Assembly (NCBI GenBank): GCA_934546685.1
Contig: CAKTEB010000023.1
Coordinates: 1-29,987, forward strand
Source of the DNA: an uncultured Oscillospiraceae bacterium
GTDB lineage: Bacteria; Bacillota; Clostridia; Oscillospirales; Oscillospiraceae
Direction: 5' to 3'
DNA: 29,987 bases
The notes beneath the pieces were generated by a model that saw only the letters and a list, made by a program, of their open reading frames with translations, had not been told where the DNA came from and did not search any database. Position numbers and translations under genes: made by a program. Positions 1 through 8,242 of this stretch are shown here, one piece after another. The stretch's first letter is position 1. Each line of letters opens with the position of its first letter.

Positions 1-1
1 G

Positions 2-1627
2 ATGGACCTATACAGCGGGGATTACACGGTAAACGGACTAACAGTCTCCGGCCCGGACAGTGTCGTGCGGCTCAATAAGAGCACCATCTGGCTCAGTGCT
101 GAAGATTCGGTTACGGATGACGATACCGGCGGCGCTGCGGTGAACATCGACAACGGGGCCACGGTCTATATCTCAAAATCGGATCTCACTGTAGACGGCG
201 CGGCCCGTTATGTCACTGCCAACTATAACGACGGCACCCTGATCGTCAACGACTCCCAGGTGACCTCTACCGGCAGCAATGAATTTACCGCCGGCGTGTC
301 GGAGCCCTTCTCCAACGAGGCCCTGCTGATCTCCGGCACGGCCCGGGCCAATTTCTCCATCGGGGCAACCAAGACCTACTATTATGATTCCATCTGCACC
401 GCTGAGGGTTGGGCGGCTCTGTCCACGGACTCCGCTACCGGTGACGGTCTGGATCTCTATGCCTACAACACCGAGGGCGTGGCCCAGAACGGCGGCTATT
501 CCACCTATGCGGATACCAACTGCCGGGTGTGGCTCTATGGCAGCCGCCTGACTGCGGCGGAGATCGGCTGCATCATCTCCAAGAGCGGCCAGATCCATGC
601 CTATCGGAGTGATGCGGCAGATGACAGTGTGATGCAGTACCATGAGGGAGAACCGGTCTCTACGGACACCAGCATCGTGGGCGGACGGAACGCCGTGATG
701 ATCCATGCTCCGGACATGATGGGCCAGGGCCTTCTGGCGGCGGACTGCGGCACCTTCTATGCGGAGGATACCTACATCGGCACCGACAGCGACCTCCGGA
801 GCACCAAGGATTATTCTGACTACGGAGAGGCCGTGGGGGCCTATGTGGACAATGTCAGCGGCGACGTGTTCCTGATCCGCTCCACCTCCGCGAATATCGA
901 CCTGAAAAACGTGGAGCTGGAGAGCTACAACGGCGTGCTGGTACATACAGTGCTGAATTCCGACTCCATGGGCAACTTCCTGGCCGCGGGAGACGGAGAT
1001 CAGGTCAGCCCCGTAGCGGTGACCATGACGGATATGGACGTGACCGGGGACATCCTCCACGAGGACTATCAGCGGCGGATGACCCTGGAGCTGGAGAACG
1101 CCACCCTCACCGGCAATATCGTCTCCGGCACCATGGAGAGCTGGAACGACCAGTGGGCGGCCTACGGGGACGTAAACTGGGTAGTAGACGACAGCTTTGA
1201 CGCGGACTACGGCGTGGAGCTGACCCTGGGCGAACATGCCGTGTGGAACGTCACCGGCGAGTCCAGTCTCCGCGGTCTGACAGTGGCGGATGGAGCCGAG
1301 ATCCAGGGCGAGATCACTCTGGACGGACAGCCCCTGGACCCGGAGCCCGGGGAGACCTACACCGGAAAGATCCTGGTGTCCGGCGACTATGCCCCTGAGA
1401 CCGAGGCTTCCCTGGAGGAGCCCCTGACGGAGCCTGCGGCATCGGAGGCTCCGGCGGAGCTGACCTCGGCGGCAGAGACCCCGGAGGAGACTCCCGCGGC
1501 GGAAAATACAGTCCAGGCGGAGGGCTCCGCGCAGACCGGCAATACCGCGGTGGCGGTGGTGCTGGTGATCGTGGCTCTGGCGATCATCGCCGTGGCGGCG
1601 GTGGCGGCCAAGCGGAAGAACAAGTGA
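2..1627 (+). CDS. Cell-surface beta-helix-like protein, 3' part only
   Basis: Reading frame open from the window edge, so the true start is probably outside; the ATG at 2 need not be the real start. The 541 visible residues are rich in Asp, Gly, Thr and Ser with repeated short strand-turn patterns, as in pectate-lyase-like right-handed beta-helices of large clostridial surface proteins. Near the end comes an acidic Pro/Glu/Ala/Thr linker (about 455-510), then one hydrophobic segment (about 514-535, AVAVVLVIVALAIIAVAAVA) and a short basic tail KRKNK. This is a membrane-anchor arrangement with the bulk of the protein outside the cell. There is no LPxTG sortase motif. No catalytic residues are recognised; adhesion or a carbohydrate-related role would be a guess. 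The gene is followed by a strong terminator and stands apart from thrS. Confidence 0.75.
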   Translation: MDLYSGDYTVNGLTVSGPDSVVRLNKSTIWLSAEDSVTDDDTGGAAVNIDNGATVYISKSDLTVDGAARYVTANYNDGTLIVNDSQVTSTGSNEFTAGVSEPFSNEALLISGTARANFSIGATKTYYYDSICTAEGWAALSTDSATGDGLDLYAYNTEGVAQNGGYSTYADTNCRVWLYGSRLTAAEIGCIISKSGQIHAYRSDAADDSVMQYHEGEPVSTDTSIVGGRNAVMIHAPDMMGQGLLAADCGTFYAEDTYIGTDSDLRSTKDYSDYGEAVGAYVDNVSGDVFLIRSTSANIDLKNVELESYNGVLVHTVLNSDSMGNFLAAGDGDQVSPVAVTMTDMDVTGDILHEDYQRRMTLELENATLTGNIVSGTMESWNDQWAAYGDVNWVVDDSFDADYGVELTLGEHAVWNVTGESSLRGLTVADGAEIQGEITLDGQPLDPEPGETYTGKILVSGDYAPETEASLEEPLTEPAASEAPAELTSAAETPEETPAAENTVQAEGSAQTGNTAVAVVLVIVALAIIAVAAVAAKRKNK

Positions 1628-1633
1628 ATGCCG

Positions 1634-1673
1634 GCGGGCTGGAGCGGGGAACCGTTCCGGCCCGCTGTTTTTC
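1634..1673 (+). terminator. Rho-independent terminator after the surface protein gene
   Basis: A stem of 14 pairs (1634-1647 with 1652-1665, including G-T pairs) with a four-base loop is followed by TGTTTTT. It begins six bases after the TGA. Confidence 0.8.
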
Positions 1674-1694
1674 CGGGGATTTTCCTCCAGACCA

Positions 1695-1723
1695 TTGACA
1701 AACGGAGCGAGCGTTGCTACAAT
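1695..1723 (+). promoter_or_regulatory. Sigma-A promoter of thrS
   Basis: TTGACA at 1695-1700, a 17-base spacer and TACAAT at 1718-1723. Transcription would start near 1730, at the 5' edge of the T-box leader. Confidence 0.85.
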
Positions 1724-1729
1724 ACCCCT

Positions 1730-1960
1730 ACAGGCAATGACGGAACGAGTACCATATTCCCGGATCTCAGAGAGAGATGTAGAGGCTGAGAGCATCTTGT
1801 GACGGGAGCGTGGGAACACCAGTCCTGAGCCGCTGCGGGGATATTTTTATGAAACGCAGCCGTTTTCCGCGTTAAGGAGGAATGAGTGAAACCATAAGGT
1901 GGAACCGTGCACTGCACCCTTATGAGCCCCTGGGGCTTATAGGGGTTTTATTTTTTGATT
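1730..1960 (+). promoter_or_regulatory. Threonine T-box riboswitch of thrS
   Basis: A leader of about 250 bases lies between promoter and gene. The T-box sequence AAGGTGGAACCGTGC (1896-1910) matches the conserved element that pairs with the tRNA acceptor end. The Stem I region holds the usual GAGAG-type elements and a candidate specifier codon ACC (threonine) at 1818-1820, followed by a purine. The terminator arm pairs 1916-1928 with 1934-1946 and is followed by TTTTATTTTTT. Known behaviour of the family: uncharged tRNA-Thr stabilises the antiterminator and lets transcription run into thrS. The specifier was assigned by eye from sequence context and from the downstream gene. Confidence 0.9.
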
Positions 1961-1982
1961 TTTTATAAGGAGATGTTTTCCT

Positions 1983-3746
1983 ATGAAGGTTATTTACAAC
2001 GACGGCCATGTGGGCGAGATCGAAAAGGATCAGGAGCTCCATGTGATCCGCCACACTGCGGCCCATGTAATGGCCCAGGCCATCAAGCGCCTGCACCCTC
2101 AGGCCAAGTTCGCCTACGGCCCCGCCACCGAGCGCGGCTTCTACTATGATGTAGACCTGGGTGAGGAGAAGCTCACCGACGAGGATCTCCAGGCCATCGA
2201 GGCGGAGATGAAGAAGATCTGTAAGGAGAACCTGCCGCTGAAGGCCTATGCCCTGCCCCGGGAGGAGGCCATTGCCCTGATGCAGAGCCGCGGCGAGGAC
2301 TACAAGGTGGAGCATATCGGCGATCTGCCCGAGGATGCCACCATCACCTTCTATCAGCAGGGCGAGTACATTGATATGTGCGTTGGCCCCCACCTGACCT
2401 ACACCAAGACCCTCAAGGCCTTTAAGATCACCCAGCAGTCCGGCGCTTACTGGAAGAACGACAAGAACAACAAGATGCTCACCCGCATCAACGGCATTGC
2501 CTTCCGGACTCAGGCAGAGCTGGACGAGCACCTGAAGCTCATGGAAGAGGCCGAGAAGCGGGATCACCGCCGTCTGGGCAAGGAAATGGGCCTGTTTATG
2601 CTCTGCGACGAGGGCCCCGGCTTCCCCTTCTTCCTGCCCAAGGGCATGGCTCTCAAGAATGCCCTTATCGACTACTGGCGTGAGATCCACACCCGTGACG
2701 GCTATGTGGAGGTATCCACGCCCCTGATCATGAACCGCCACCTGTGGGAGACCTCCGGTCACTGGGATCACTACAAGGACAACATGTATTCCACCCAGAT
2801 CGACGGGGAGGACTACTGCATCAAGCCTATGAACTGCCCCGGCGGCGTCATGGTCTACCGCTCCCAGCCCCACAGCTATCGGGAGCTGCCCCTGCGCATT
2901 GGCGAGCTGGGCATTGTCCACCGCCATGAGCTGCGGGGCGCCCTTCACGGCCTGTTCCGCGTCCGCTGCTTCACCCAGGACGACGCCCACATCTTCATGC
3001 GGCCGGACCAGATTGCCGATGAGATCAAGGGCGTGGTACACCTGATCAACGAGGTCTATACCAAGTTCGGCTTCGACTACTTTATGGAGTTGTCCACCCG
3101 GCCTGAGGATTCCATGGGCTCCGATGAGGATTGGGAGGCAGCCACCAACGGCCTGAAGGACGCACTGGAGAGCCTGGGCCTCGACTATATCATCAACGAG
3201 GGCGACGGCGCTTTCTACGGCCCCAAGATCGACTTCCATCTGCGGGACAGCCTGGGCCGTACCTGGCAGTGCGGCACCATTCAGCTGGATTTCCAGATGC
3301 CCCTGAACTTCCAGCTGGAGTACACTGCCGAGGACGGCAGCAAGCAGCGGCCTATTATGATCCACCGTGTGTGCTTCGGCTCCATCGAGCGGTTCATCGG
3401 CATCCTCACCGAGCACTACGCCGGCAAGTTCCCGGTATGGCTGGCACCCACCCAGGTGAAGGTGCTGCCCGTGTCCGAGAAGAGCATGGAGTACTCCAAG
3501 AAGGTCTACGACGCCATCCGCATGAGCGGCATCCGCACCGAGCTGGATGAGCGCAACGAGAAGATCGGCTATAAGATCCGCGAGGCCCAGCAGGTGGAGC
3601 GGGTACCCTATATGCTGGTCATTGGCGCAAAAGAGGTCGAGGTCGGCAGCGTGACCGTCCGGAACCGCGACACTGGCGAGAGCACCACCATGGCTCTGGA
3701 GGAGTTCATTGCTAAGGTTCAGCAGGAGACCAAGGATCGGGTATAA
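1983..3746 (+). CDS. thrS: Threonyl-tRNA synthetase lacking the TGS domain
   Basis: Cytoplasmic enzyme that charges tRNA-Thr. The 587 residues are shorter than the roughly 640 of E. coli-type enzymes because the N-terminal TGS domain is missing: after about 19 residues the protein enters the editing domain with H24xxxH28 and, later, C133 and H137 in CVGPH. The class II core has C285 (MNCPGG), a His in the HRHE segment near 313-315, motif 2 around RCFTQDDAHIF, and the IMIHRVCFGSIER segment. These fit the zinc ligands Cys-His-His and motif 3. The C-terminal anticodon-binding domain begins near PVWLAPTQVKVLPV. AAGGAG at 1967-1972 lies ten bases before the ATG. The gene is controlled by the threonine T-box directly upstream and has its own terminator. 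Confidence 0.97.
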   Translation: MKVIYNDGHVGEIEKDQELHVIRHTAAHVMAQAIKRLHPQAKFAYGPATERGFYYDVDLGEEKLTDEDLQAIEAEMKKICKENLPLKAYALPREEAIALMQSRGEDYKVEHIGDLPEDATITFYQQGEYIDMCVGPHLTYTKTLKAFKITQQSGAYWKNDKNNKMLTRINGIAFRTQAELDEHLKLMEEAEKRDHRRLGKEMGLFMLCDEGPGFPFFLPKGMALKNALIDYWREIHTRDGYVEVSTPLIMNRHLWETSGHWDHYKDNMYSTQIDGEDYCIKPMNCPGGVMVYRSQPHSYRELPLRIGELGIVHRHELRGALHGLFRVRCFTQDDAHIFMRPDQIADEIKGVVHLINEVYTKFGFDYFMELSTRPEDSMGSDEDWEAATNGLKDALESLGLDYIINEGDGAFYGPKIDFHLRDSLGRTWQCGTIQLDFQMPLNFQLEYTAEDGSKQRPIMIHRVCFGSIERFIGILTEHYAGKFPVWLAPTQVKVLPVSEKSMEYSKKVYDAIRMSGIRTELDERNEKIGYKIREAQQVERVPYMLVIGAKEVEVGSVTVRNRDTGESTTMALEEFIAKVQQETKDRV

Positions 3747-3766
3747 TTCCCCCGTATAGATAAGTG

Positions 3767-3799
3767 ATTCCCCGGCAGCAAACGCTGCCGGGGAATTTT
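3767..3799 (+). terminator. Terminator of thrS
   Basis: Perfect 13-bp stem (3767-3779 with 3784-3796), loop AAAC, followed by TTTTG. It lies between the convergent thrS and the minus-strand membrane protein gene; the minus-strand side has no U-tract. Confidence 0.85.
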
Positions 3800-3832
3800 G
3801 CTGTATTCAGGATCACGGATACACTGCCGGGA

Positions 3833-4591
3833 TTAAGCGTCCGCGGCGGAATCTCTGGGGGCGGTCATGCAGGAGATTACCGGCAGCAGCCAGAGGATAA
3901 AGCCCAGATATTCAGTGACGGCGGCGGGGCTCCGATCCATGACGCCGTCCAGGGCGGCCATGGCGGAGAACAGGCAGGCACCCAGGCAGCAGAACAGCGT
4001 CAGCCGGGGCTTTCCTTGAGAGAACAGGAAGCCTGTAGAATAGTAAAAGCCCAGCAGCACAAAGATCAGGGCAAACAGCAGCACGCAGTAGTCGAGAATA
4101 ATGGGATCGGTGCTCCAGCCCTTGAAATTCAGCACCAGCTTTACCACCAAGTATACCTCCGGGATCAGCTCCAGAGGCGGTGCCACGGGCTTCCTCTGAT
4201 GCCGAAGATAGGAGACCGCCAGCAGGCAGATGCCGGAGAGCACCCCTAATAGGCACAGGATCGGCGCGGACATGGTGGCTCCCGCGGCCAGCGCGCTGGC
4301 AAAGTCCAGAATGGCTGAGAGCAGGATCAGGCCGCCGCCCAGATAACAGAGCAACCCGGAGGCGGGCTCCAGAACCTGGGGCTCCCGGGAGATCCCCTTG
4401 GTGCCCCGGGCGAGAAGCGCAAAGACGATCAGCGAGAGGGCACACCATCCGGCCATCAGAAAGGTAGAGATATGGTGCGCCAGGGGCAGGCCCTGAGCAT
4501 CCACCCCGGCGGTGAGATTCCAAAGCCGCAGGGCGCAGCCCACTACCGCGGAGAGCGGAAGCAAAATGAGACAGGATGTGCGACGATTCAT
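3833..4591 (-). CDS. Seven-helix membrane protein of unknown function
   Basis: The start chosen is the ATG at 4591 (MNRRTSC), because GAAGGAG lies eight bases upstream of it; a longer reading to 4654 has no such support. The 252-residue protein shows about seven hydrophobic segments (for example SCLILLPLSAVVGCAL, the segment around LLCYLGGGLILLSAIL, and YLGFILWLLPVISCM) with short loops, so it should sit in the cytoplasmic membrane. I recognise no motif, metal site or transporter signature. It stands alone: thrS is convergent, and icd lies upstream on the same strand about 180 bases away with a candidate promoter between. Confidence 0.75.
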   Translation of the reverse strand: MNRRTSCLILLPLSAVVGCALRLWNLTAGVDAQGLPLAHHISTFLMAGWCALSLIVFALLARGTKGISREPQVLEPASGLLCYLGGGLILLSAILDFASALAAGATMSAPILCLLGVLSGICLLAVSYLRHQRKPVAPPLELIPEVYLVVKLVLNFKGWSTDPIILDYCVLLFALIFVLLGFYYSTGFLFSQGKPRLTLFCCLGACLFSAMAALDGVMDRSPAAVTEYLGFILWLLPVISCMTAPRDSAADA

Positions 4592-4630
4592 AGAAAAAGC
4601 TCCTTCAGCTGGTAATGACATCATACCAAC

Positions 4631-4636
4631 ATTATA
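4631..4636 (-). promoter_or_regulatory. Candidate -10 box for the membrane protein gene
   Basis: TATAAT on the minus strand, 40 bases before the chosen start. The -35 position shows only a weak match, so this is a moderate candidate. Confidence 0.45.
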
Positions 4637-4688
4637 GCAGGAACCGGGAGCCAAGGAAAGGGAAAATTGCGGTATGCCGGAGATTTTT

Positions 4689-4740
4689 TGTGGACAACTC
4701 TGTGGAAACAGTGAATAACCCGGGGCTTTTCTGTGGAAAA
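4689..4740. repeat. Three TGTGGA-type motifs (near DnaA boxes)
   Basis: TGTGGACAA (4689-4697), TGTGGAAAC (4701-4709) and TGTGGAAAA (4732-4740) lie in direct orientation within 52 bases. They resemble the DnaA box TGTGGATAA but none is a perfect match. They lie between icd and the membrane protein gene. Confidence 0.35.
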
Positions 4741-4770
4741 CCCAAGCCTTGCGGACGCTTTTTGAAGAAA

Positions 4771-5979
4771 TCAGCCGTAGATGCCGTGGAGCTTTGCGGC
4801 GATAGCATCCAAAAATTCCGTGGAAGAGACCTTATTCGGGGCGCCCTTTTCCCAGAGCTGGCACAGGTCGCCGGTCATGGTACCATCCCGGATCACGTCC
4901 AGGCTGGCTTCCTCCAAATGATCCGCGAACTGCTGCAGGGCAGGGAGACCGTCCTTCTCGCCCCGCTTCCGGAGCGCGCCGCTCCAGGCGAAGATGGTGG
5001 CGATGGGGTTGGTGGAGGTCTCCTCCCCCTTGAGGTACTTGTAGTAGTGGCGGGTGACGGTGCCGTGGGCGGCTTCGTACTCGTAGTTGCCCTCGGGGCT
5101 CACCAGCACGGAGGTCATCATGGCCAGAGAGCCAAAGGCCGTGGAGATCATGTCGCTCATGACATCGCCGTCGTAGTTCTTAAGGGCCCAGATAAAGCCG
5201 CCCTTGGAGCGCACCACCCGGGCAATGGCGTCGTCGATGAGGGTGTAGAAATAGGTCAGGCCCTTCTCCTCGAACTGGGCCTTGTATTCGGTGTCGTAGA
5301 GGTGCTGGAAGATATCCCGGAAGGTGCCGTCATACTGCTTGGCAATGGTATCCTTGGCGGAGAACCAGAGATCCTGATTTGTGGCCAGGGCGTAGGCAAA
5401 GCAGCTCCGGGCAAAGGACTCGATGGAGGAATCCTTGTTGTACTGGCCGGTGATCACGCCGCCGCACTCGAAATCATAGATGGTCTGACGGGTCTCCCGG
5501 CCCTCGGTATCGGTAAATACCAGCTCGGCCTTACCATGGGGCACCCGCATCTCTGCGGCCTTGTACACGTCGCCATAGGCGTGACGGGCGATGGTGATGG
5601 GCTTCTCCCAGCCCTTTACCACCGGGGAGATGCCGTCCACCAGGATCGGGGCCCGGAATACGGTGCCGTCCAGAATGGCCCGGATGGTGCCGTTGGGGCT
5701 CTTCCACATCTGGTGGAGGTTATATTCAGTCATACGGGCCTTGTTGGGGGTGATGGTGGCGCACTTCACGGCCACGCCGTATTTCTTGTTGGCCTGGGCG
5801 GCGTCGTGGGTCACCTGGTCGCCAGTCTCATCCCGATGGGGCAGACCCAGGTCGTAGTATTCGGTTTTCAGCTCCACAAAGGGAAAAAGCAGCTTGTCCT
5901 TGATCTCCTGCCAGAGGATCCGGGTCATTTCATCGCCGTCCATCTCCACCAGCGGAGTCGTCATCTTAATTTTATCCAT
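4771..5979 (-). CDS. icd: NADP-dependent isocitrate dehydrogenase, eukaryote-like dimeric type
   Basis: Oxidatively decarboxylates isocitrate to 2-oxoglutarate with reduction of NADP, feeding glutamate synthesis. The 402 residues match the length and sequence of the type II (eukaryotic-like) homodimeric group rather than the E. coli type. Visible hallmarks are VEMDGDEMTR near the N-terminus, the CATITPNKAR and SPNGTIRAILDGTVFR segments that bind isocitrate, the KDSSIESFARSCF region, DDAIARVVRSKGGFIWALKNYDGDV with metal-binding Asp residues, and the cofactor loop EAAHGTVTRHY. The minus-strand ribosome binding site is CAGGAGG about ten bases before the ATG, and a TATAAT box lies at 6019-6024. 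No clear terminator follows it. Confidence 0.95.
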   Translation of the reverse strand: MDKIKMTTPLVEMDGDEMTRILWQEIKDKLLFPFVELKTEYYDLGLPHRDETGDQVTHDAAQANKKYGVAVKCATITPNKARMTEYNLHQMWKSPNGTIRAILDGTVFRAPILVDGISPVVKGWEKPITIARHAYGDVYKAAEMRVPHGKAELVFTDTEGRETRQTIYDFECGGVITGQYNKDSSIESFARSCFAYALATNQDLWFSAKDTIAKQYDGTFRDIFQHLYDTEYKAQFEEKGLTYFYTLIDDAIARVVRSKGGFIWALKNYDGDVMSDMISTAFGSLAMMTSVLVSPEGNYEYEAAHGTVTRHYYKYLKGEETSTNPIATIFAWSGALRKRGEKDGLPALQQFADHLEEASLDVIRDGTMTGDLCQLWEKGAPNKVSSTEFLDAIAAKLHGIYG

Positions 5980-6018
5980 AAGGAAAGACCTCCTGAACTA
6001 TGAAATCACAATACTCTC

Positions 6019-6024
6019 ATTATA
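6019..6024 (-). promoter_or_regulatory. Candidate -10 box of icd
   Basis: TATAAT on the minus strand, about 40 bases before the icd start. The -35 region is a poor match. Confidence 0.45.
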
Positions 6025-6097
6025 CTGGATTTTCTCCGGGAAAAACAGGGCGGATTTGCCCAAAGACATGAAAGTTCTGCATGAAATCCTGGCAAAT

Positions 6098-6148
6098 GCA
6101 GAATAAAAAAGCAGAATAAAAAAGCAGAATAAAAAAGCAGAATAAAAA
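6098..6148. repeat. 13-base tandem repeat, almost four copies
   Basis: The unit GCAGAATAAAAAA repeats at 6098, 6111, 6124 and 6137, the last copy ending in the base before the terminator hairpin. Read on the minus strand each unit is TTTTTTATTCTGC, so the repeat is a fourfold copy of the U-tract of the adjacent terminator. Confidence 0.9.
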
Positions 6149-6170
6149 GGACCACCCCGAAGGGTGGTCC
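6137..6170 (-). terminator. Terminator of the solute-binding protein gene, followed by repeated U-tracts
   Basis: A 9-bp perfect stem (6149-6157 with 6162-6170) with a four-base loop, followed on the minus strand by TTTTTATTC. It begins 16 bases after the stop codon of the 6187-7974 gene. Confidence 0.85.
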
Positions 6171-6186
6171 AAATTGCTGGATGAAA

Positions 6187-7974
6187 TTAGCGCTCGCCAG
6201 CCTGATACTCGTCGTAGGCGTTCTGGTAAACGGCGACGATCTCGGGCAGACCCATGGAGTTGCAGGTGTCAACAAACTCGTTCCAGGTGTCGTCGTTGAG
6301 CTCAACGGAACCGTTCAGGAACTTCAGGCACTGCTCGGACGCATAGGTCAGCAGGTCGGACTCGTAGTTGGCGATCTCCAGGGACTCGTCGGTGGTGATG
6401 GTGTTCTTCACAGCAGAGGGGTAGTTGCGGTCGTCGGTGGAACCGTCGATGGTCCACAGGTCAACAGCGTCCAGACCGGTCTGGGGGAAGGTAGCCAGCA
6501 GCATGTCGTTATCCACATAGAAGGAAGCGAAGCGGAGCATGGTGAACAGCTGCTGTGCCATCTCGGCGTTGGGGGCATTGCGGCCAGTCACAGTAGTGGG
6601 CTGATCCCAGTCAAAGACAGGGGTGTCGCCGTCCATGTGATAGCTCTCGCCCTCGGTGCCGTAGTTGCCGATGTAGTAGCCGTCAGTGGTCCAGAAGAAG
6701 TTCTCCCACTGGCAGACCAGCTCGGGGTTCTCGCAGGTGGAGGACAGGGAGAAGCCGGCGTTGGTAGCGACCAGAGCGGCCTCATCGTTCCAAACATACT
6801 GGGCGGTGGGATCCTGGGCAACCCGGGGAATGGCGGTGATCTCAAGCTCGGGGTAGTCAGCACCGTAGGTATCAACGATCTCGGTGATCTTGTCGGCGTT
6901 GGACTGCCATACGCCGATGTCGCCGGAGGCCTGCTTGGTGTTCAGAACGCCGCGGTCAGTATCCAGGGACAGGAAGTCCTTGGCCATAATGCCCTCGTCC
7001 ATCATCTGGAGCACCCACTCCAGATACTCGCGGTAGCCGTCGGTGGTCCAGCCGGACATGACTTCGTCGCCCTTGCGGAAGATGGCGGAGGTGACGGAGG
7101 TCATGAAGCCATCGCCCTTCAGAACGGGCAGCTCGGTGTCGAATGCAGCCTCCATAAGGCCCACGGTGCCGTCATACATATAAAGGGTGTTGGAGCAATT
7201 GTAGGCGTCGTGGATGGTGCGCAGATAATCGGTGAATTCATCCAAGCCAATGACGTCGCCGGAGAACTCTACGCCCTGGGCCTTGATCCAGTCAGCGCGG
7301 GAAACCAGGCCGTTGCCGGAGTAGGTGCCGTCCTTGATCTGATAGAAGGCAAGGGTCATATCCTCGGTGAGGGTAGCCTTTACGGTCTTCTCGTCCAGAC
7401 AGTCGCGAACTGCCAGGTAGTTGGGCATATTGTCTTCCATGTACTCATTGATGTCAACGATGATGCCGTCCTCGTAGGCCTTGGACAGGCCGCCGGTGTA
7501 GTACTCCATGACGGGCAGCAGGTCGGGATAGTCGCCGCCGGCAACCATGACGTTGAACAGCTCATTGGCGGACTGGGAGCTGACCTCGGTGAACTCCAGC
7601 TTGACGCCGGTAGCGGCCTCAGCGGTCTTCAGGGCGTTGAAGCTGTAGTTGGAGTCCATGAAGTCCTGATACATGGGGATGTAGTACCACATGGAGATGG
7701 TGTTGTCACCCTCAAGAGGATAGGAGATGGAATCCTCGGCCATAGCCTCAAAGGGATCGGCTACGGTCTCGGCAACAGTGGCGTTGCCTTCGTTGGCGGA
7801 GCCTTCCTCAGCGGAGTCTGCCGCGGGAGCGGCGGGAGCGGAAGAAGGAGCAGTGGTCTCTTCTTCGGTCTTGGTGGACTCGGCAGGAGCAGCAGAGCTG
7901 GCAGCAGTGCCGCCGCAGGCGGCCAGGCTCAGCACCATAACCATAGACAGAAGAAGCGCCATAAGTTTCTTCAT
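6187..7974 (-). CDS. Extracellular solute-binding lipoprotein (family 1 type), orphan
   Basis: Predicted membrane-anchored lipoprotein that binds a substrate outside the cell. MKK is followed by a hydrophobic stretch and the lipobox LAAC with Cys20, then a long Ala/Ser/Glu/Thr linker to about residue 75. The core is of the large solute-binding type used for oligosaccharides or lipo-substrates in Firmicutes (LplA/LipO-like), with FNVMVAGGDYPD and the later FFWTTDGYYIGNYGTEGE region. The length of 595 residues suits a complete protein. The same core motif, as FNLMIAAGDYCD, recurs in the chimeric lipoprotein at 19684. No permease or ATPase gene is adjacent, so its partners are elsewhere or it serves sensing. 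It has a TTGACA/TATATT promoter and a GAGG site eight bases before the ATG. The substrate cannot be deduced. Confidence 0.88.
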   Translation of the reverse strand: MKKLMALLLSMVMVLSLAACGGTAASSAAPAESTKTEEETTAPSSAPAAPAADSAEEGSANEGNATVAETVADPFEAMAEDSISYPLEGDNTISMWYYIPMYQDFMDSNYSFNALKTAEAATGVKLEFTEVSSQSANELFNVMVAGGDYPDLLPVMEYYTGGLSKAYEDGIIVDINEYMEDNMPNYLAVRDCLDEKTVKATLTEDMTLAFYQIKDGTYSGNGLVSRADWIKAQGVEFSGDVIGLDEFTDYLRTIHDAYNCSNTLYMYDGTVGLMEAAFDTELPVLKGDGFMTSVTSAIFRKGDEVMSGWTTDGYREYLEWVLQMMDEGIMAKDFLSLDTDRGVLNTKQASGDIGVWQSNADKITEIVDTYGADYPELEITAIPRVAQDPTAQYVWNDEAALVATNAGFSLSSTCENPELVCQWENFFWTTDGYYIGNYGTEGESYHMDGDTPVFDWDQPTTVTGRNAPNAEMAQQLFTMLRFASFYVDNDMLLATFPQTGLDAVDLWTIDGSTDDRNYPSAVKNTITTDESLEIANYESDLLTYASEQCLKFLNGSVELNDDTWNEFVDTCNSMGLPEIVAVYQNAYDEYQAGER

Positions 7975-8022
7975 TTGGGTTACCTCATTTCCTTAATAAC
8001 TTGGTAATATACCAGTGCAATA

Positions 8023-8051
8023 AATATACAAAATGAAAACATCCCTGTCAA
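8023..8051 (-). promoter_or_regulatory. Promoter of the solute-binding protein gene
   Basis: On the minus strand TTGACA (8046-8051), a 17-base spacer, and TATATT (8023-8028). This gives a 5' leader of about 40 bases. Confidence 0.8.
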
Positions 8052-8176
8052 CCGTCCAGCATAAATTGACAAATATGAAACACAAAATAACATCGATTTG
8101 TGCTGCCACGGTGGGGAACCAGGGCGCGGTTCTGGCTGATTCATCAAATCGGAGCGTAAAATCTGGTGAAAAGTGC

Positions 8177-8222
8177 ACAAATAGTCCCCTGAAAGGCCAT
8201 TTTGCGGCCTCCAGGGGACTAT
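8177..8222 (-). terminator. Terminator of tyrA
   Basis: A long hairpin: the outer 11-bp stem pairs ATAGTCCCCTG-type arms (8181-8191 with 8212-8222) and an inner GGCC stem lies around a seven-base loop. On the minus strand it is followed by TTTGTGCACTTTT, so the U-tract is imperfect. Confidence 0.65.
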
Positions 8223-8242
8223 CAAAAATTGCGCAGAGAAAT

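Noticed and set aside
1920..3416. Long minus-strand open frame opposite thrS
   Set aside because: Antisense shadow of the well-recognised synthetase; its start and end have no signals and it would run into the T-box.
4689..4740. Replication origin
   Set aside because: No perfect DnaA box, no AT-rich unwinding region, and no dnaA, dnaN or rpmH genes nearby.
4615..6003. Plus-strand open frame opposite icd
   Set aside because: Antisense shadow; icd is certain from its sequence and spans the same DNA.
6098..6148. Tandem repeat considered as a CRISPR array
   Set aside because: Units are 13 bases with no spacers and lie in a terminator U-tract.
6181..8007. Long plus-strand open frame opposite the solute-binding lipoprotein gene
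   Set aside because: It has repetitive Gly/Val-rich sequence typical of the antisense of a GC-rich gene, no ribosome binding site, and no family resemblance, while the minus strand has lipobox, promoter and terminator.
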